Part shown: piece by piece, positions 15,532-23,225 of the stretch | Layout: every line of letters starts with the position of its first letter | Numbering within the stretch: position 1 is the stretch's first letter | Assembly: GCA_031119195.1 (NCBI GenBank) | Contig: JAVHYG010000009.1 | Coordinates: forward strand, 1 to 23,225 | From: Rickettsiella sp. | Lineage (GTDB): Bacteria > Pseudomonadota > Gammaproteobacteria > Diplorickettsiales > Diplorickettsiaceae | Length of the DNA stretch: 23,225 nt | Direction: 5' to 3' | The notes under the pieces: generated by a model | The model's input: only the letters and a program-made list of their open reading frames with translations | Told to the model about the DNA's origin: nothing | Databases searched by the model: none | Position numbers and translations under genes: made by a program

Positions 15532-15560
15532 TTGACAATCTAAAAAGGGTCACCTAAGAT
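15532..15560 (+). promoter_or_regulatory. Strong sigma-70 promoter for rpmH
   Basis: A perfect TTGACA (15532-15537) and TAAGAT (15555-15560) with the ideal 17-base spacer, about 50 bases before the rpmH ATG. The inverted hexamers AGGTGA (15525-15530) and TCACCT (15550-15555) flank the -35 and spacer and could be an operator, but they may be coincidental. Confidence 0.7.
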
Positions 15561-15610
15561 ACACCCTCTTTTAAAAGCAATAGTTTCTTTAAAATGGCAT
15601 AATCAAAATT

Positions 15611-15745
15611 ATGAACAGAACATATCAACCCAGTAACATAAAGAGAAAAAGAACTCATGGTTTTAGAGCACGAATGAAGACTAAAGAAGGTCGTAAGGTT
15701 CTTAAACGACGGCGTGCTAAGGGCCGTTTGCGCTTAGCAGTCTAG
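15611..15745 (+). CDS. rpmH: 50S ribosomal protein L34
   Basis: The complete 44-residue L34: it starts MNRTYQPSNIKRKRTHGF, continues with the RMKTKEGRKVLKRRRAKGR core and ends LRLAV. It is a basic protein of the large ribosomal subunit. The usual bacterial form begins M(K)RTFQPSxxKRKRTHGFRARM, so the start is certain even without a clear ribosome binding site. It is first in the conserved rpmH-rnpA-yidD-yidC-mnmE order and is driven by the promoter at 15532-15560. Confidence 0.98.
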   Translation: MNRTYQPSNIKRKRTHGFRARMKTKEGRKVLKRRRAKGRLRLAV

Positions 15746-15768
15746 ATTTTAAGTATTCTCTACATTTG

Positions 15769-16125
15769 ATGGCTAAAAATCAGCTTGTTAAATCGAGACG
15801 GCTGAGGTGTTCTGAACATTTTAAACAAGCTTTTCGACAAGGTTCTAAGGTTAGGCAAGGTTGCTTGACTGTGTATATAAGGTCTAACGGGCTAGAGTAT
15901 GCCCGCTTAGGATTAGCTATCACAAGAAAATCTATTCCTAAGGCGACTTCTAGAAACTGGATTAAACGCATCATCCGTGAGAGCTTTAGGCTGAATCAAA
16001 GTTTAGTACCTGGATTTGATATTATTATAGCCGTCAAGGGGCAGTGTCTCACTAATAAACAAATTTTGTCGTGTGATTTAGCTAAACAATGGTCAAGGTT
16101 ATTGGTTTATTACAAAAAAGCCTGA
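15769..16125 (+). CDS. rnpA: Ribonuclease P protein component
   Basis: The basic protein subunit of RNase P, which with the RNA subunit removes 5' leaders from pre-tRNAs. At 118 residues it has the family length. The conserved RNR box RNWIKRIIRESFR (about 62-74) is intact, preceded by GLAITRKSIPKATSRN. The ATG at 15769 is chosen over the TTG immediately before it. It follows rpmH by 23 bases. Its last 37 bases overlap the yidD start, a common arrangement. Confidence 0.96.
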   Translation: MAKNQLVKSRRLRCSEHFKQAFRQGSKVRQGCLTVYIRSNGLEYARLGLAITRKSIPKATSRNWIKRIIRESFRLNQSLVPGFDIIIAVKGQCLTNKQILSCDLAKQWSRLLVYYKKA

Positions 16126-16346
16126 TCTTTTTGCTGCAGGTTTACCGTTATTTAATTAGTCCACTAATGGGGTATTCTTGTCGTTTTTACCCAAGCTGTT
16201 CAAAATATGCTCAATTAGCAATTGAGCAGTATGGTAGTTACTTAGGTTTATGTATGACAATAAAACGTTTGCTTCGTTGCCATCCCTGGCACACTGGTGG
16301 CTATGACCCGGTTCCCAAATCCTTAAAACCACCTCCGATGAGTTAA
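16089..16346 (+). CDS. yidD: Membrane protein insertion efficiency factor YidD
   Basis: An 85-residue membrane-associated protein that assists YidC/Sec-dependent insertion of inner-membrane proteins. The family signature CRFYPSCSKYAQLAIEQYG (about 31-49) and the later RLLRCHPWHTGGYDPVP segment are both intact. The amphipathic N-terminal helix (LLQKSLIFLLQVYRYLISPL) fits peripheral membrane binding. It starts inside rnpA and ends 3 bases before the yidC ATG, so the three are likely to be co-translated. Confidence 0.95.
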   Translation: MVKVIGLLQKSLIFLLQVYRYLISPLMGYSCRFYPSCSKYAQLAIEQYGSYLGLCMTIKRLLRCHPWHTGGYDPVPKSLKPPPMS

Positions 16347-16349
16347 CTT

Positions 16350-17977
16350 ATGGAACTCGCTCGCGTTTTTTTATTAGGCGCCTTATTTTTAATAGCATTT
16401 ATGTTATGGAATGCCTGGCAAAATGAATATCCTAATGTTCAGGCGGTAAAAGCTTCAACTCCTATTGAAAAAAAGGAGTTGCTGCAGAACTGACAAAATT
16501 GCCTAATGCGCAACTCCCAACTAAAGGGGGTGAGCAAGTTACGGATAAAGAAAGATATATTGCTATCAAAACAGATACGCTAGACGTTTTAATTGATACT
16601 CAGGGTGGAAATATAGTTCAAGCGAGTCTTTTGAAATATCCAGAAAGTGCCAATGATCCTAATTCTGTGCCTTTTCAACTACTTAGTAAAAGTCCAAATA
16701 ATTACTATGTGGCGCAAAGTGGTTTAGCAGGTTCTGATAAACCAATGCTTCAGTATCATAGTGTACAAGCGAATTACAAGTTAACACCGGATCAGGCTGA
16801 ACTGACTGTAAATTTGGTTTGTACGAACTGTAAGAATGTATCTATCAAGAAACAGTTTGTTTTTAAGCAGGATGATTATTTAATTCCTATTAATTATCAG
16901 ATTGAAAATCATGGTAATTCTGCATGGAAAGGACAACTTTATACACAGTTTCAACAAAAAAAACGCATTCCACCACGTAGTTTATTCAATATAAGCTCTT
17001 ATATAGGTGGTGCTATTTCTACCCAAGATAAGCCTTATCAAAAAGTCAGTTTTGATAAAATGGGTGATGGTATTTCTATGGCAACAGAAAATGGTTGGGT
17101 TGCCATGTTACAGCATTATTTTCTTAGTGCTTGGGTTCCCCCTGCGGGACCATATCACTTTTATAGCTATGGAAAGGACAATATCTACACGTTAGGCATG
17201 TTGGGTAACCCTTTTCAGGTTGAGCCAGGTAAGCAATACACAAGCCAAGTGAAACTTTATTTGGGGCCAGAAAGTATGGATCGTCTAAAAGCGGTCGCAC
17301 CGCATCTGGATTTGACGGTTGACTATGGAATTTTATGGTTTATTTCAATGGCTCTTTTTTGGTTATTGAAGCAAATTCATCACGTTGTAGGTAACTGGGG
17401 CTGGTCAATTGTTATCGTAACAGTGCTCATTAAATTAGCTTTTTATCATTTATCGGCCAAAAGCTATCGTTCGATGGCTGCGATGCGTAATTTACAGCCG
17501 CGTTTAAACGCACTTAAGGAGCGCTATGGAGACGATAGACAGAAGTTAACCCAGGCTACCATGGAGCTTTATAAGGCAGAGAAGGTGAATCCCCTGGGGG
17601 GTTGTTTACCTATCTTAGTCCAAATTCCTGTTTTTATTGCGCTTTATTGGATGCTCTTGGAAAGCGTCGAATTACGTCAAGCATCATTTATTCTCTGGAT
17701 CCATGATTTATCAACCAAAGACCCTTATTATATTTTACCTATTTTAATGGGTATTACGATGTTTGTTCAGCAGCGATTAAACCCGCCGCCACCGGATCCT
17801 ACACAAGCTAAAGTAATGCAATTTTTGCCAATTTTCTTTACTGCGTTGTTTTTAAATTTCCCGTCTGGGTTGGTATTGTATTGGGTTGTTAACAATACAT
17901 TATCAATTCTACAACAATGGTTTATTATGCGGCGTATGCAATTACATTTTAATCAAAAAAACATAAAAAAACGTTAG
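16350..17977 (+). CDS. yidC: Membrane protein insertase YidC, split by a -1 frame change
   Basis: YidC/Oxa1 inserts and folds inner-membrane proteins and is normally essential. The ATG at 16350 opens a frame encoding the N-terminal anchor (FLLGALFLIAFMLWNAW, residues about 7-23) but stops at TGA 16491-16493 after 47 codons. The remaining protein is in the -1 frame and runs unbroken to 17977. It has the periplasmic P1 domain (YIAIKTDTLDVLIDTQGG onward), then the core: GWSIVIVTVLIK, the loop with MAAMRNLQPRLNALKERYGDDRQK, NPLGGCLPILVQIPVFIALYWML, FLPIFFTALFLNFPSGLVLYWVVNN, and a basic tail. The joined product would be 542 residues, a normal length (E. coli 548). The latter part alone has only a TTG at 16499 as start, without a ribosome binding site or anchor. 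The frame change is at A AAA AAG (16469-16475); see that entry. Confidence 0.93.
16468..16517 (+). promoter_or_regulatory. Candidate -1 frameshift signal in yidC
   Basis: The zero frame reads GAA AAA AAG, giving the heptamer A AAA AAG at 16469-16475, within an A7 run at 16468-16474. This is the slippery sequence of E. coli dnaX. A -1 slip continues with GGA at 16475, exactly the frame of the rest of YidC. An inverted repeat follows: GGAGTTGC (16475-16482) pairs with GCAACTCC (16510-16517), extended by GC/GC across a one-base bulge. The stem starts with no spacer, unlike the usual 5-8 bases. One extra A in the run would also restore the frame. Confidence 0.5.
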
Positions 17978-18005
17978 CTCTAATAATACGTTTGACGTTG
18001 TAAAC

Positions 18006-18060
18006 GGAGTTAAAAATACCTCAAAAATCCTTGTTGGATCCGTATCGACTCCTTTTTTTT
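18006..18060 (+). terminator. Putative intrinsic terminator after yidC
   Basis: GGAGT (18006-18010) pairs with ACTCC (18048-18052), and ATCC (18027-18030) with GGAT (18036-18039) inside it, followed directly by eight T residues (18053-18060). The outer stem is short and the loop wide, so this may be a weak terminator or attenuator before mnmE, which starts 30 bases later. Confidence 0.45.
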
Positions 18061-18089
18061 CGGACAGACAGCATCAATCCTATTTTTAG

Positions 18090-19496
18090 ATGCAATCTAA
18101 AAAAATGAAATCGAATAAATTAACTAGTTTTGAAAAAGACCATACAATTGCAGCGATTGCCACTCCTACTGGACATGGTGGAGTTGGTGTCATTCGCCTT
18201 TCAGGTCCTCATACCCAATCTATCGCTGTAGGTTTAATTGGTCACTTGCCAAAGCCTCGTTATGCAGAATATGTTAGCTTTCTAGCTGCAGATGGGATTT
18301 CGATTGATAAAGGACTAGTGATTTATTTTCCATCCCCACATTCTTTTACAGGAGAAGATATTTTAGAGCTTCAGGGGCATGGAGGCCCCATTATCCTCGA
18401 TTGTTTATTACAACGTGTTTTACAATTAGGGGCTTGTTTGGCGCGTCCTGGTGAATTCTCAGAACGCGCTTTTTTAAATGGTAAAATAGATCTTATACAA
18501 GCCGAAGCGATTGCAGATTTAATTGCTGCAGAATCAGAACAAGCTGCACGTGCTGCGGTACGTTCTTTACAAGGAGAATTTTCTAATCATATCAAAGAGA
18601 TGGTAGAAACGTTAATTGTTTTACGAGTGTATTTAGAAGCATCTTTAGATTTTTCAGATGAGCCTGTTGATTTTTTACAAGATATGGAGATTGATAAAAA
18701 ATTAAATTTAATTTTATTAAAGATTAGGAAAATAAAAGAGGCAGCAAGGCAAGGAACTTTGTTACGAGAAGGAATACATGTTGCTATTGTCGGTCCTCCT
18801 AATGCTGGTAAATCTAGTTTATTGAATAAATTAACAGGACAAGATTCAGCCATTGTAACGTCAGTTTCAGGGACGACACGTGATGTTATTCGAGAAAAAA
18901 TATACATTGATGGGCTACCTATACACATTGTGGATACAGCAGGATTGAGAAGAACAGAAAATGAAATTGAACAGGAAGGAATAAAACGTAGTCTAGCGGA
19001 AATAGAAAAAGCTGATCGTATTTTATATGTTGTTGATAGTGCAAATGTGCCAATGGATGATTTGGAAGCTTTACATCAATTAGAATTTTTTAAACGTCTA
19101 ACTATTGATAAACGTTTAACTGTGATAAGAAACAAGGTTGATGTGAGTGAAGAAAATGCGTCATTAATACGAAAAGTTGATTTTGACATCATTAGTTTAT
19201 CGGTAAAAACAGGCGAAGGTTTGGCTATTTTACATAATTATCTGAAAACGAGTGTTGGTTATTATGACATTGGAATCCAGAATAATTTTAGCGCCAGACG
19301 CAGACATTTAGAAGCATTAAACAATGCTGAATTAGCACTAAACGATAGTTTACAAAAGTTAATTGGTTACAAATTTCCAGAATTATTAGCCGAAGATCTG
19401 GCTGTTGCTCAGAGATACCTCAATGAAATTACTGGAGAATTTACATCAGAAGATCTTTTAGGAAAAATTTTCTCAAGTTTTTGTATTGGAAAATAA
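18090..19496 (+). CDS. mnmE: tRNA modification GTPase MnmE (TrmE)
   Basis: With MnmG, this GTPase adds the carboxymethylaminomethyl (or taurine-like) group at wobble U34 of several tRNAs. The N-terminal domain carries the formyl-THF-binding fold (TIAAIATPTGHGGVGVIRLSG, about 19-39). The central helical domain includes RPGEFSERAFLNGKIDL. The G domain has G1 GPPNAGKS (235-242), G2 GTTRD, G3 DTAG (282-285) and G4 NKVD (348-351). The C-terminal FSSFCIGK holds the catalytic Cys. Length 468; E. coli has 454, and the difference is mainly an N-terminal extension. ATG at 18105 is an equally possible start, since neither has a visible ribosome binding site. MnmG is not in the window. Confidence 0.97.
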   Translation: MQSKKMKSNKLTSFEKDHTIAAIATPTGHGGVGVIRLSGPHTQSIAVGLIGHLPKPRYAEYVSFLAADGISIDKGLVIYFPSPHSFTGEDILELQGHGGPIILDCLLQRVLQLGACLARPGEFSERAFLNGKIDLIQAEAIADLIAAESEQAARAAVRSLQGEFSNHIKEMVETLIVLRVYLEASLDFSDEPVDFLQDMEIDKKLNLILLKIRKIKEAARQGTLLREGIHVAIVGPPNAGKSSLLNKLTGQDSAIVTSVSGTTRDVIREKIYIDGLPIHIVDTAGLRRTENEIEQEGIKRSLAEIEKADRILYVVDSANVPMDDLEALHQLEFFKRLTIDKRLTVIRNKVDVSEENASLIRKVDFDIISLSVKTGEGLAILHNYLKTSVGYYDIGIQNNFSARRRHLEALNNAELALNDSLQKLIGYKFPELLAEDLAVAQRYLNEITGEFTSEDLLGKIFSSFCIGK

Positions 19497-19520
19497 TAAA
19501 TAATTATTTATTGTTTTTTT
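19495..19520 (+). terminator. Putative terminator after mnmE
   Basis: A perfect 18-base palindrome (AATAAATAATTATTTATT, 19495-19512) overlaps the mnmE stop codon and is followed by G and seven T residues. The stem has only A-T pairs, so it is weak. It lies in the 68-base gap between the convergent mnmE and waaF genes. Confidence 0.4.
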
Positions 19521-19564
19521 AAAGTTTATAAAAAAAAATGGAAAATTAGTTAAATAAATCAATA

Positions 19565-20632
19565 TTAAAATAATTCATTGATAGCTTTTAATACACGTTT
19601 TGGCTTTAATTTTTTCAAGCAATTAAAGTGTACGAGAGGGCATTCTCGTTGAAAGCAAGGACTACAAGAAAGGTTAAGCGATAGTATTCGTTTGGTGTCT
19701 GTTAAAGGTGGTGTAAATTCTGGACTGCTTGATCCATATAAAGCAATTAACGGACGGTTTAATGCGGCAGCACAATGCATTAAACCTGAATCATTGCTTA
19801 TTACTACGGTTGCCAGTGATAAGATATCGATAGCCTGTGTTAAAGATGTCTTGCCAATAAGATCGATACAAATATTATTTGTTAATTCCTGTATAGATTG
19901 TGCTAAGGATTGATCCTTTTTTGAACCTAATAAGCAAATATCCCATCCTTCAGCCTGCTTTTGTTTAGCAATTTCAGCAAAATAGGCAATGGGCCAGCGT
20001 TTAGCAGGGCCATACGCTGCACCTGGACATAATATGAGTAATAGTTTTTTCAATTCTAATGAGAAATTTTTTAAAGTTTTTCTAACTTGTTTAGAATTAA
20101 CATTTAAATTAGGTTGATAGCTTTTCCATAAAATGGCTTTGTTGATAACAGGCGTAGAACCTAATGCAAGAAAGCGTTGTATCATTAATGGAAGTTTTTT
20201 TTTATTTAAGCTTTTCCAGTCGTTTAGTAAACCAAAACGCATTTCACCGAGCCAACCCGTTCGCAGAGGAATACGTGCAGCAAAAGGAATAATGGCAGAT
20301 TTCCAAGAATTGGTTAGTACTATCGCTTGTTGGTAATCTTTATCTCTCAATGATTTTCCGATTTTCCAACGTTGTTTTAATTGGAGTTGAGAGTGGCCTA
20401 AAGGCATATCTATTATTTCATTGATTTCTGGCATCATGTTAAGTAATCCATGACTCCAGTGAGGGGCTAGAATATCAATATTTGTTTCATGTTTCTGGTT
20501 TTTTAAATATTTAAATAGGGCCTGCGCAATAATGATATCGCCTATCCAAGAAGGAGCAATAACGAGAATTTTTTTAGGAATAAATTTAGGTAAAAAGTTG
20601 ATCTTTTGTGTACGTTTATAAGTGAGCCCCAT
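19565..20632 (-). CDS. waaF: ADP-heptose:LPS heptosyltransferase II
   Basis: A family 9 glycosyltransferase that adds the second L-glycero-D-manno-heptose to the inner core of LPS on the cytoplasmic face of the inner membrane. Signatures are APSWIGDIIIAQAL (about 26-39), LTNSWKSAIIPFAARIPLRTGWLGE, CPGAAYGPAKRWP (the donor-site segment, near 203-215), ISNDSGLMHCAAALNRPLIALYGSSSPEFTPPL and the cysteine-rich CSPCFQRECPL near the end, all typical of WaaF over WaaC. Length 355; the usual size is about 348. It has an N-terminal extension of some 15 residues (KRTQKINFLPKFIPK) before the first strand. It begins 6 bases after the zinc-finger gene, so the two form an operon. Its presence implies an LPS core with heptose. 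Confidence 0.93.
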   Translation of the reverse strand: MGLTYKRTQKINFLPKFIPKKILVIAPSWIGDIIIAQALFKYLKNQKHETNIDILAPHWSHGLLNMMPEINEIIDMPLGHSQLQLKQRWKIGKSLRDKDYQQAIVLTNSWKSAIIPFAARIPLRTGWLGEMRFGLLNDWKSLNKKKLPLMIQRFLALGSTPVINKAILWKSYQPNLNVNSKQVRKTLKNFSLELKKLLLILCPGAAYGPAKRWPIAYFAEIAKQKQAEGWDICLLGSKKDQSLAQSIQELTNNICIDLIGKTSLTQAIDILSLATVVISNDSGLMHCAAALNRPLIALYGSSSPEFTPPLTDTKRILSLNLSCSPCFQRECPLVHFNCLKKLKPKRVLKAINELF

Positions 20633-20638
20633 GAATTA

Positions 20639-20836
20639 TTAATTTTTTTTATCTTTTAAAAGATACTCTGTGCCACAATAAGGGCAAGTGACATTTTCTG
20701 TTTTAGTTATCGGTAAGTATACCCTAGGGTGTCCATCCCATAATCGATTTGTCGGTAAAGGGCAGGAAAGGGGTAGTGACTTGGCAGTAATTTCACAAAA
20801 TTGTTTAGCACTACTGCGAGATAATGACTTCGACAT
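20639..20836 (-). CDS. zf-CHCC zinc-finger domain protein
   Basis: A 65-residue protein of the zf-CHCC family (related to the zinc-binding end of the mitochondrial complex I subunit NDUFS6). Visible ligands fit the pattern: a Cys in LPLSCPLP (about 25), His in LWDGHPRVYLPI (about 36), and the CPYC pair (51 and 54) followed by GTEYLLKD. AAGG lies about 7 bases before the ATG. It is upstream of waaF by 6 bases; a similar pairing occurs in other gammaproteobacteria as I recall. The molecular role is unknown; zinc binding is inferred from the residues. Confidence 0.85.
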   Translation of the reverse strand: MSKSLSRSSAKQFCEITAKSLPLSCPLPTNRLWDGHPRVYLPITKTENVTCPYCGTEYLLKDKKN

Positions 20837-21248
20837 AATAAAACCTTAAGAGTACTACACTATTATTACTAGTTTCATGCTAAAATGTATAGATATTTAC
20901 CTTTACTTGAGGTAAACCCTGTAATTAAGTATACCACTTACTACTTGTAAAAAGTTAAAATTTTTAACTAAGTGTCTGCTTTGGCTATATGGCTAAAATT
21001 ACATCTGCTGCTCTCTATTAATGAAATACTAGAACGTTCACTTAAAAATTAATATGAAGGATTTTTTTTGTAATCCATAAAGACAGGTGCAGGAAAGTTC
21101 CTATTATCTCTTCAAATATAATGGATATCAGAAGTAGATCTCAGGAAAAATAATTTTTATAATTAATTATTTGAAAAATTATTTAACAAGTTGATATAAC
21201 TAAACAGTTAATAATTCTACTGTCTAAGAACTTACTGAGAAGTTAATA
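20837..21248. other. Non-coding gap between divergent zf-CHCC/waaF and TraI_2 genes
   Basis: No coding frame or RNA gene is supported in these 412 bases. Two inverted repeats stand out: TTTACCT (20896-20902) with AGGTAAA (20910-20916) around a 7-base loop, and AGTTAAAA (20953-20960) with TTTTAACT (20962-20969) around one base. Either could be an operator for the divergent promoters that must lie here. Smaller hairpins near 21059-21101 lack T-runs. Confidence 0.4.
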
Positions 21249-22487
21249 ATGGTGTTATTTCAAGGCTTAAAGCGTCACCTACAAAGTCAAAATAAAAAAA
21301 ATAATCAACTTTTTGGTATTTATCCTATAAAAAAGGCAGTTGATTTATTAAGTACAACAGAGAATCAAATCTTTGTTAAAACTATTAAATCGTTAATTAA
21401 GCCTTCTAGTTATTTTGCTGAGTTTTATTTTCCCGCCTTAGAAAAATTTGCTGAATTTGTACAAAATATACCTGAAAATCAGCGTGATTTTTTTGGATAT
21501 CAGACAGAATTTTTAACCCATGGTTTAGAACGCGTTTCTAGGACGCTCTCTTTGTGTTTAAATCATTTTTTTCCTGAAAAAGTTGATTTTTCTAATATTT
21601 CCAAGCATGATGCATTATGGATTTATGCAACTTTTTCAGCAGCATTATTTTTAGATATAGGTAAGCTTGCTGTAAAATATATGGTTATGCTCTATCATGA
21701 AAAAGCATATCCTCTTAAGAAATGGGATCCCTATGCAAGTACTATGCTAGGACAAGGAGGGTACTATAAATTTGACTATGTTAAAGAAAATTTTAATAAT
21801 TTACGTCAGTTTGTAACTCCAATACTCGCACGTCAAATACTAGATAGCATTACTGAATGCCAAGCTAAATCTGGTTTTAATTGGATTGCAAGCGATTCAG
21901 AAGTACTTGAGGCTTGGTTTGCTTTGCTTACGGGGGAAGAAGATCGCATACCAATGACTTCTTTTATGTCAATGATTCCTCGTGCTGAAATAGAAATAGT
22001 AGAAAACTATCGGAAAAAAATTAAGGTATCAACAACAGATCCAGCAGGAGAGGCTTTCTTGCAGTGGTTACGTAAAGAAATTAAGGAGGGAAGAATTACT
22101 ATAAATGGAAAAGATGCTAAAATACACGTTACAGAAAAGGAAATTCTTTTGTGCGCATCACTTTTTCAAACATTTGCACACGCAAATTCCAGCTATAAAC
22201 ACCCAGAAATTATCGAAAGGCAATTTGTCGATGTTGCTAAACTATATCAAATTCCTATTAATGGATTTGAGCAACAATATAGGGAAAAAGGATATCGAAC
22301 TAATCGAACTATCGGAGGTATAACGGCTATTCGTGCAAACGAAGAAAAATTGCCTATGCGGCGGTTTTTGAAAGGAGGGATTGGTTTACTTTCATTTATT
22401 AGGTCACAACCTTTACATAAAGAAACCTATTTAGGTTTACCTCAAAATATAATAAAGCACTCAATTTTCCCCAAATTAACTACTTAA
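21249..22487 (+). CDS. TraI_2-type (MOBH relaxase N-terminal-like) protein, stand-alone
   Basis: A 412-residue protein resembling the TraI_2 domain of relaxase-like proteins from integrating conjugative elements. The region FPALEKFAEFVQNIPENQ (61-78) and FLTHGLERVSRTLSLCLNHFFP (88-109) matches 'Y..la.yv..lPase...GGLl.HsLev'. Family members then have an HD-domain metal motif (LLHDIGK); here it reads LFLDIGK (133-139), so the His is Leu. The C-terminal part (EAFLQWLRKEIKEGRITINGKDAKIHVTEKEILLCAS, about 268-303) matches TraI_2_C. No other conjugation gene lies nearby; apaH follows by 7 bases. The ATG has GAGAAG upstream. Relaxase activity cannot be assumed; a domesticated nucleic-acid or nucleotide role is possible. 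Confidence 0.65.
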   Translation: MVLFQGLKRHLQSQNKKNNQLFGIYPIKKAVDLLSTTENQIFVKTIKSLIKPSSYFAEFYFPALEKFAEFVQNIPENQRDFFGYQTEFLTHGLERVSRTLSLCLNHFFPEKVDFSNISKHDALWIYATFSAALFLDIGKLAVKYMVMLYHEKAYPLKKWDPYASTMLGQGGYYKFDYVKENFNNLRQFVTPILARQILDSITECQAKSGFNWIASDSEVLEAWFALLTGEEDRIPMTSFMSMIPRAEIEIVENYRKKIKVSTTDPAGEAFLQWLRKEIKEGRITINGKDAKIHVTEKEILLCASLFQTFAHANSSYKHPEIIERQFVDVAKLYQIPINGFEQQYREKGYRTNRTIGGITAIRANEEKLPMRRFLKGGIGLLSFIRSQPLHKETYLGLPQNIIKHSIFPKLTT

Positions 22488-22494
22488 ATTTAAT

Positions 22495-23225
22495 ATGGTA
22501 ACGTATGTAATAGGGGATATCCAAGGTTGTTTTGATCCGTTTATTCGCTTGTTAAAGAAGATTAATTTTAATTCAAATCAAGATTGTCTATGGTTTACGG
22601 GAGATTTGGTAAATAGAGGTCCTGCATCTCTAGAGGTTCTACGTTTTGTTAAATCGTTAAAATATAGTCAAGTTGTTTTAGGTAATCATGATTTGCATCT
22701 TTTATCAGTAATGTATGGTAAATCAAGTTTGCTTAGGCAAGATACCTTAGATGCCATCTTAAATGCGCCTGATAAAAAGGAGCTAGCTAATTGGTTACGA
22801 CATAGGCCTTTGTTACATCATGATAGTATATTTGACTTTATTTTAGTGCATGCTGGTTTATCACCACAGTGGGATTTTGATAAAGCATTGCAGTGTGCTC
22901 ATGAGCTTGAAGTAGTATTACAAAGCAATTATTATTCTGAATTTTTTGAACATATGTATGGAGATTTTCCCAGTCGATGGAGCGATAACTTGAAAGGGTG
23001 GGATCGATTGCGTGTTATTACTAATTGTTTTACCCGTTTACGTTTTTGTGATGCAGATGGAAATTTGGATCTTAATACTAAGGGCACGACTCCAATGAAA
23101 AAATATTTTCCATGGTTTGAAGTACCCAATCGACGTAGTAAGGGATTGAAAATTATATTTGGCCATTGGGCTGCGCTAAAGGGTAAGACAAATGATTCTA
23201 ATATCATTGCACTGGATACAGGTTG
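22495..23225 (+). CDS. apaH: Symmetrical Ap4A hydrolase ApaH (partial, runs off window)
   Basis: A metallophosphatase that splits Ap4A into two ADP and, in E. coli, also removes Np4 caps from RNA. The phosphoesterase motifs are clear: GDIQGC (7-12), GDLVNRGP (36-43), GNHDLH (63-68), then the ApaH-specific LVHAGLSPQWD, GWDRLRVITNCFTRLRFCD and IFGHWAALKG. The ATG at 22495 lies just after the TraI_2-type gene, suggesting co-transcription. About 243 codons are visible without a stop; the usual length is about 275, so about 30 codons are missing beyond the window edge. Confidence 0.95.
   Translation, partial: MVTYVIGDIQGCFDPFIRLLKKINFNSNQDCLWFTGDLVNRGPASLEVLRFVKSLKYSQVVLGNHDLHLLSVMYGKSSLLRQDTLDAILNAPDKKELANWLRHRPLLHHDSIFDFILVHAGLSPQWDFDKALQCAHELEVVLQSNYYSEFFEHMYGDFPSRWSDNLKGWDRLRVITNCFTRLRFCDADGNLDLNTKGTTPMKKYFPWFEVPNRRSKGLKIIFGHWAALKGKTNDSNIIALDTG

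Noticed and set aside
22932..23207. Minus-strand frame of 91 codons
   Set aside because: Antisense to apaH, whose metallophosphatase motifs are intact.

Overview
The window is AT-rich chromosomal DNA around the dnaA region of a gammaproteobacterium. The dnaA-dnaN-recF and rpmH-rnpA-yidD-yidC-mnmE blocks, LPS heptosyltransferase, AcnB and ApaH all fit that group. The low GC content, broken genes and lysine-rich orphan proteins suggest a host-associated lineage, perhaps Legionellales/Coxiellaceae; this placement is inference from gene content, not a search result.

Layout. 1-893: an SDR oxidoreductase whose conserved C-terminal tail is cut off by an in-frame TAG. 918-4203 (minus): acnB, crcB/fluC and a DUF190 gene, tightly packed as one operon. 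4288-4986 (plus): a YggS-type PLP protein. 5085-5780 (plus): an unrecognised lysine-rich protein with two hydrophobic segments. 6038-7414 (minus): a single-chain (alpha2-type) glycyl-tRNA synthetase, uncommon for this class. 7652-9397 (minus): the remains of a protein of about 580 residues, readable end to end only across six frameshifts. 9531-10597 (plus): trhO and a small lipoprotein. 10735-14791 (minus): dnaA-dnaN-recF, then a Gdx/SugE exporter where gyrB often lies. Two parS-like 16-mers sit beside and inside this block. 14792-15610: a long non-coding stretch with a decayed 140-bp palindrome, weak DnaA boxes and a strong rpmH promoter, making it the best oriC candidate. 15611-19496 (plus): rpmH, rnpA, yidD, yidC, mnmE. 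19565-20836 (minus): a zf-CHCC protein and waaF. 21249-23225 (plus): a solitary TraI_2-type protein and the start of apaH, which runs off the window.

How the genes fit together: initiation and clamp functions (DnaA, DnaN, RecF) flank the putative origin, with ParB-binding sites nearby. The rpmH-to-yidC block makes a ribosomal protein, the RNase P protein and the membrane insertase. MnmE, TrhO and GlyRS act on tRNA.

The most striking signal is in yidC. The first 42 codons, including the membrane anchor, are in a different frame from the rest. The junction is an A AAA AAG heptamer, the E. coli dnaX slippery sequence, in the correct phase for a -1 shift, followed at once by an inverted repeat. 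This could be programmed frameshifting, transcript slippage on the A7 run, or a one-base sequence or assembly error.
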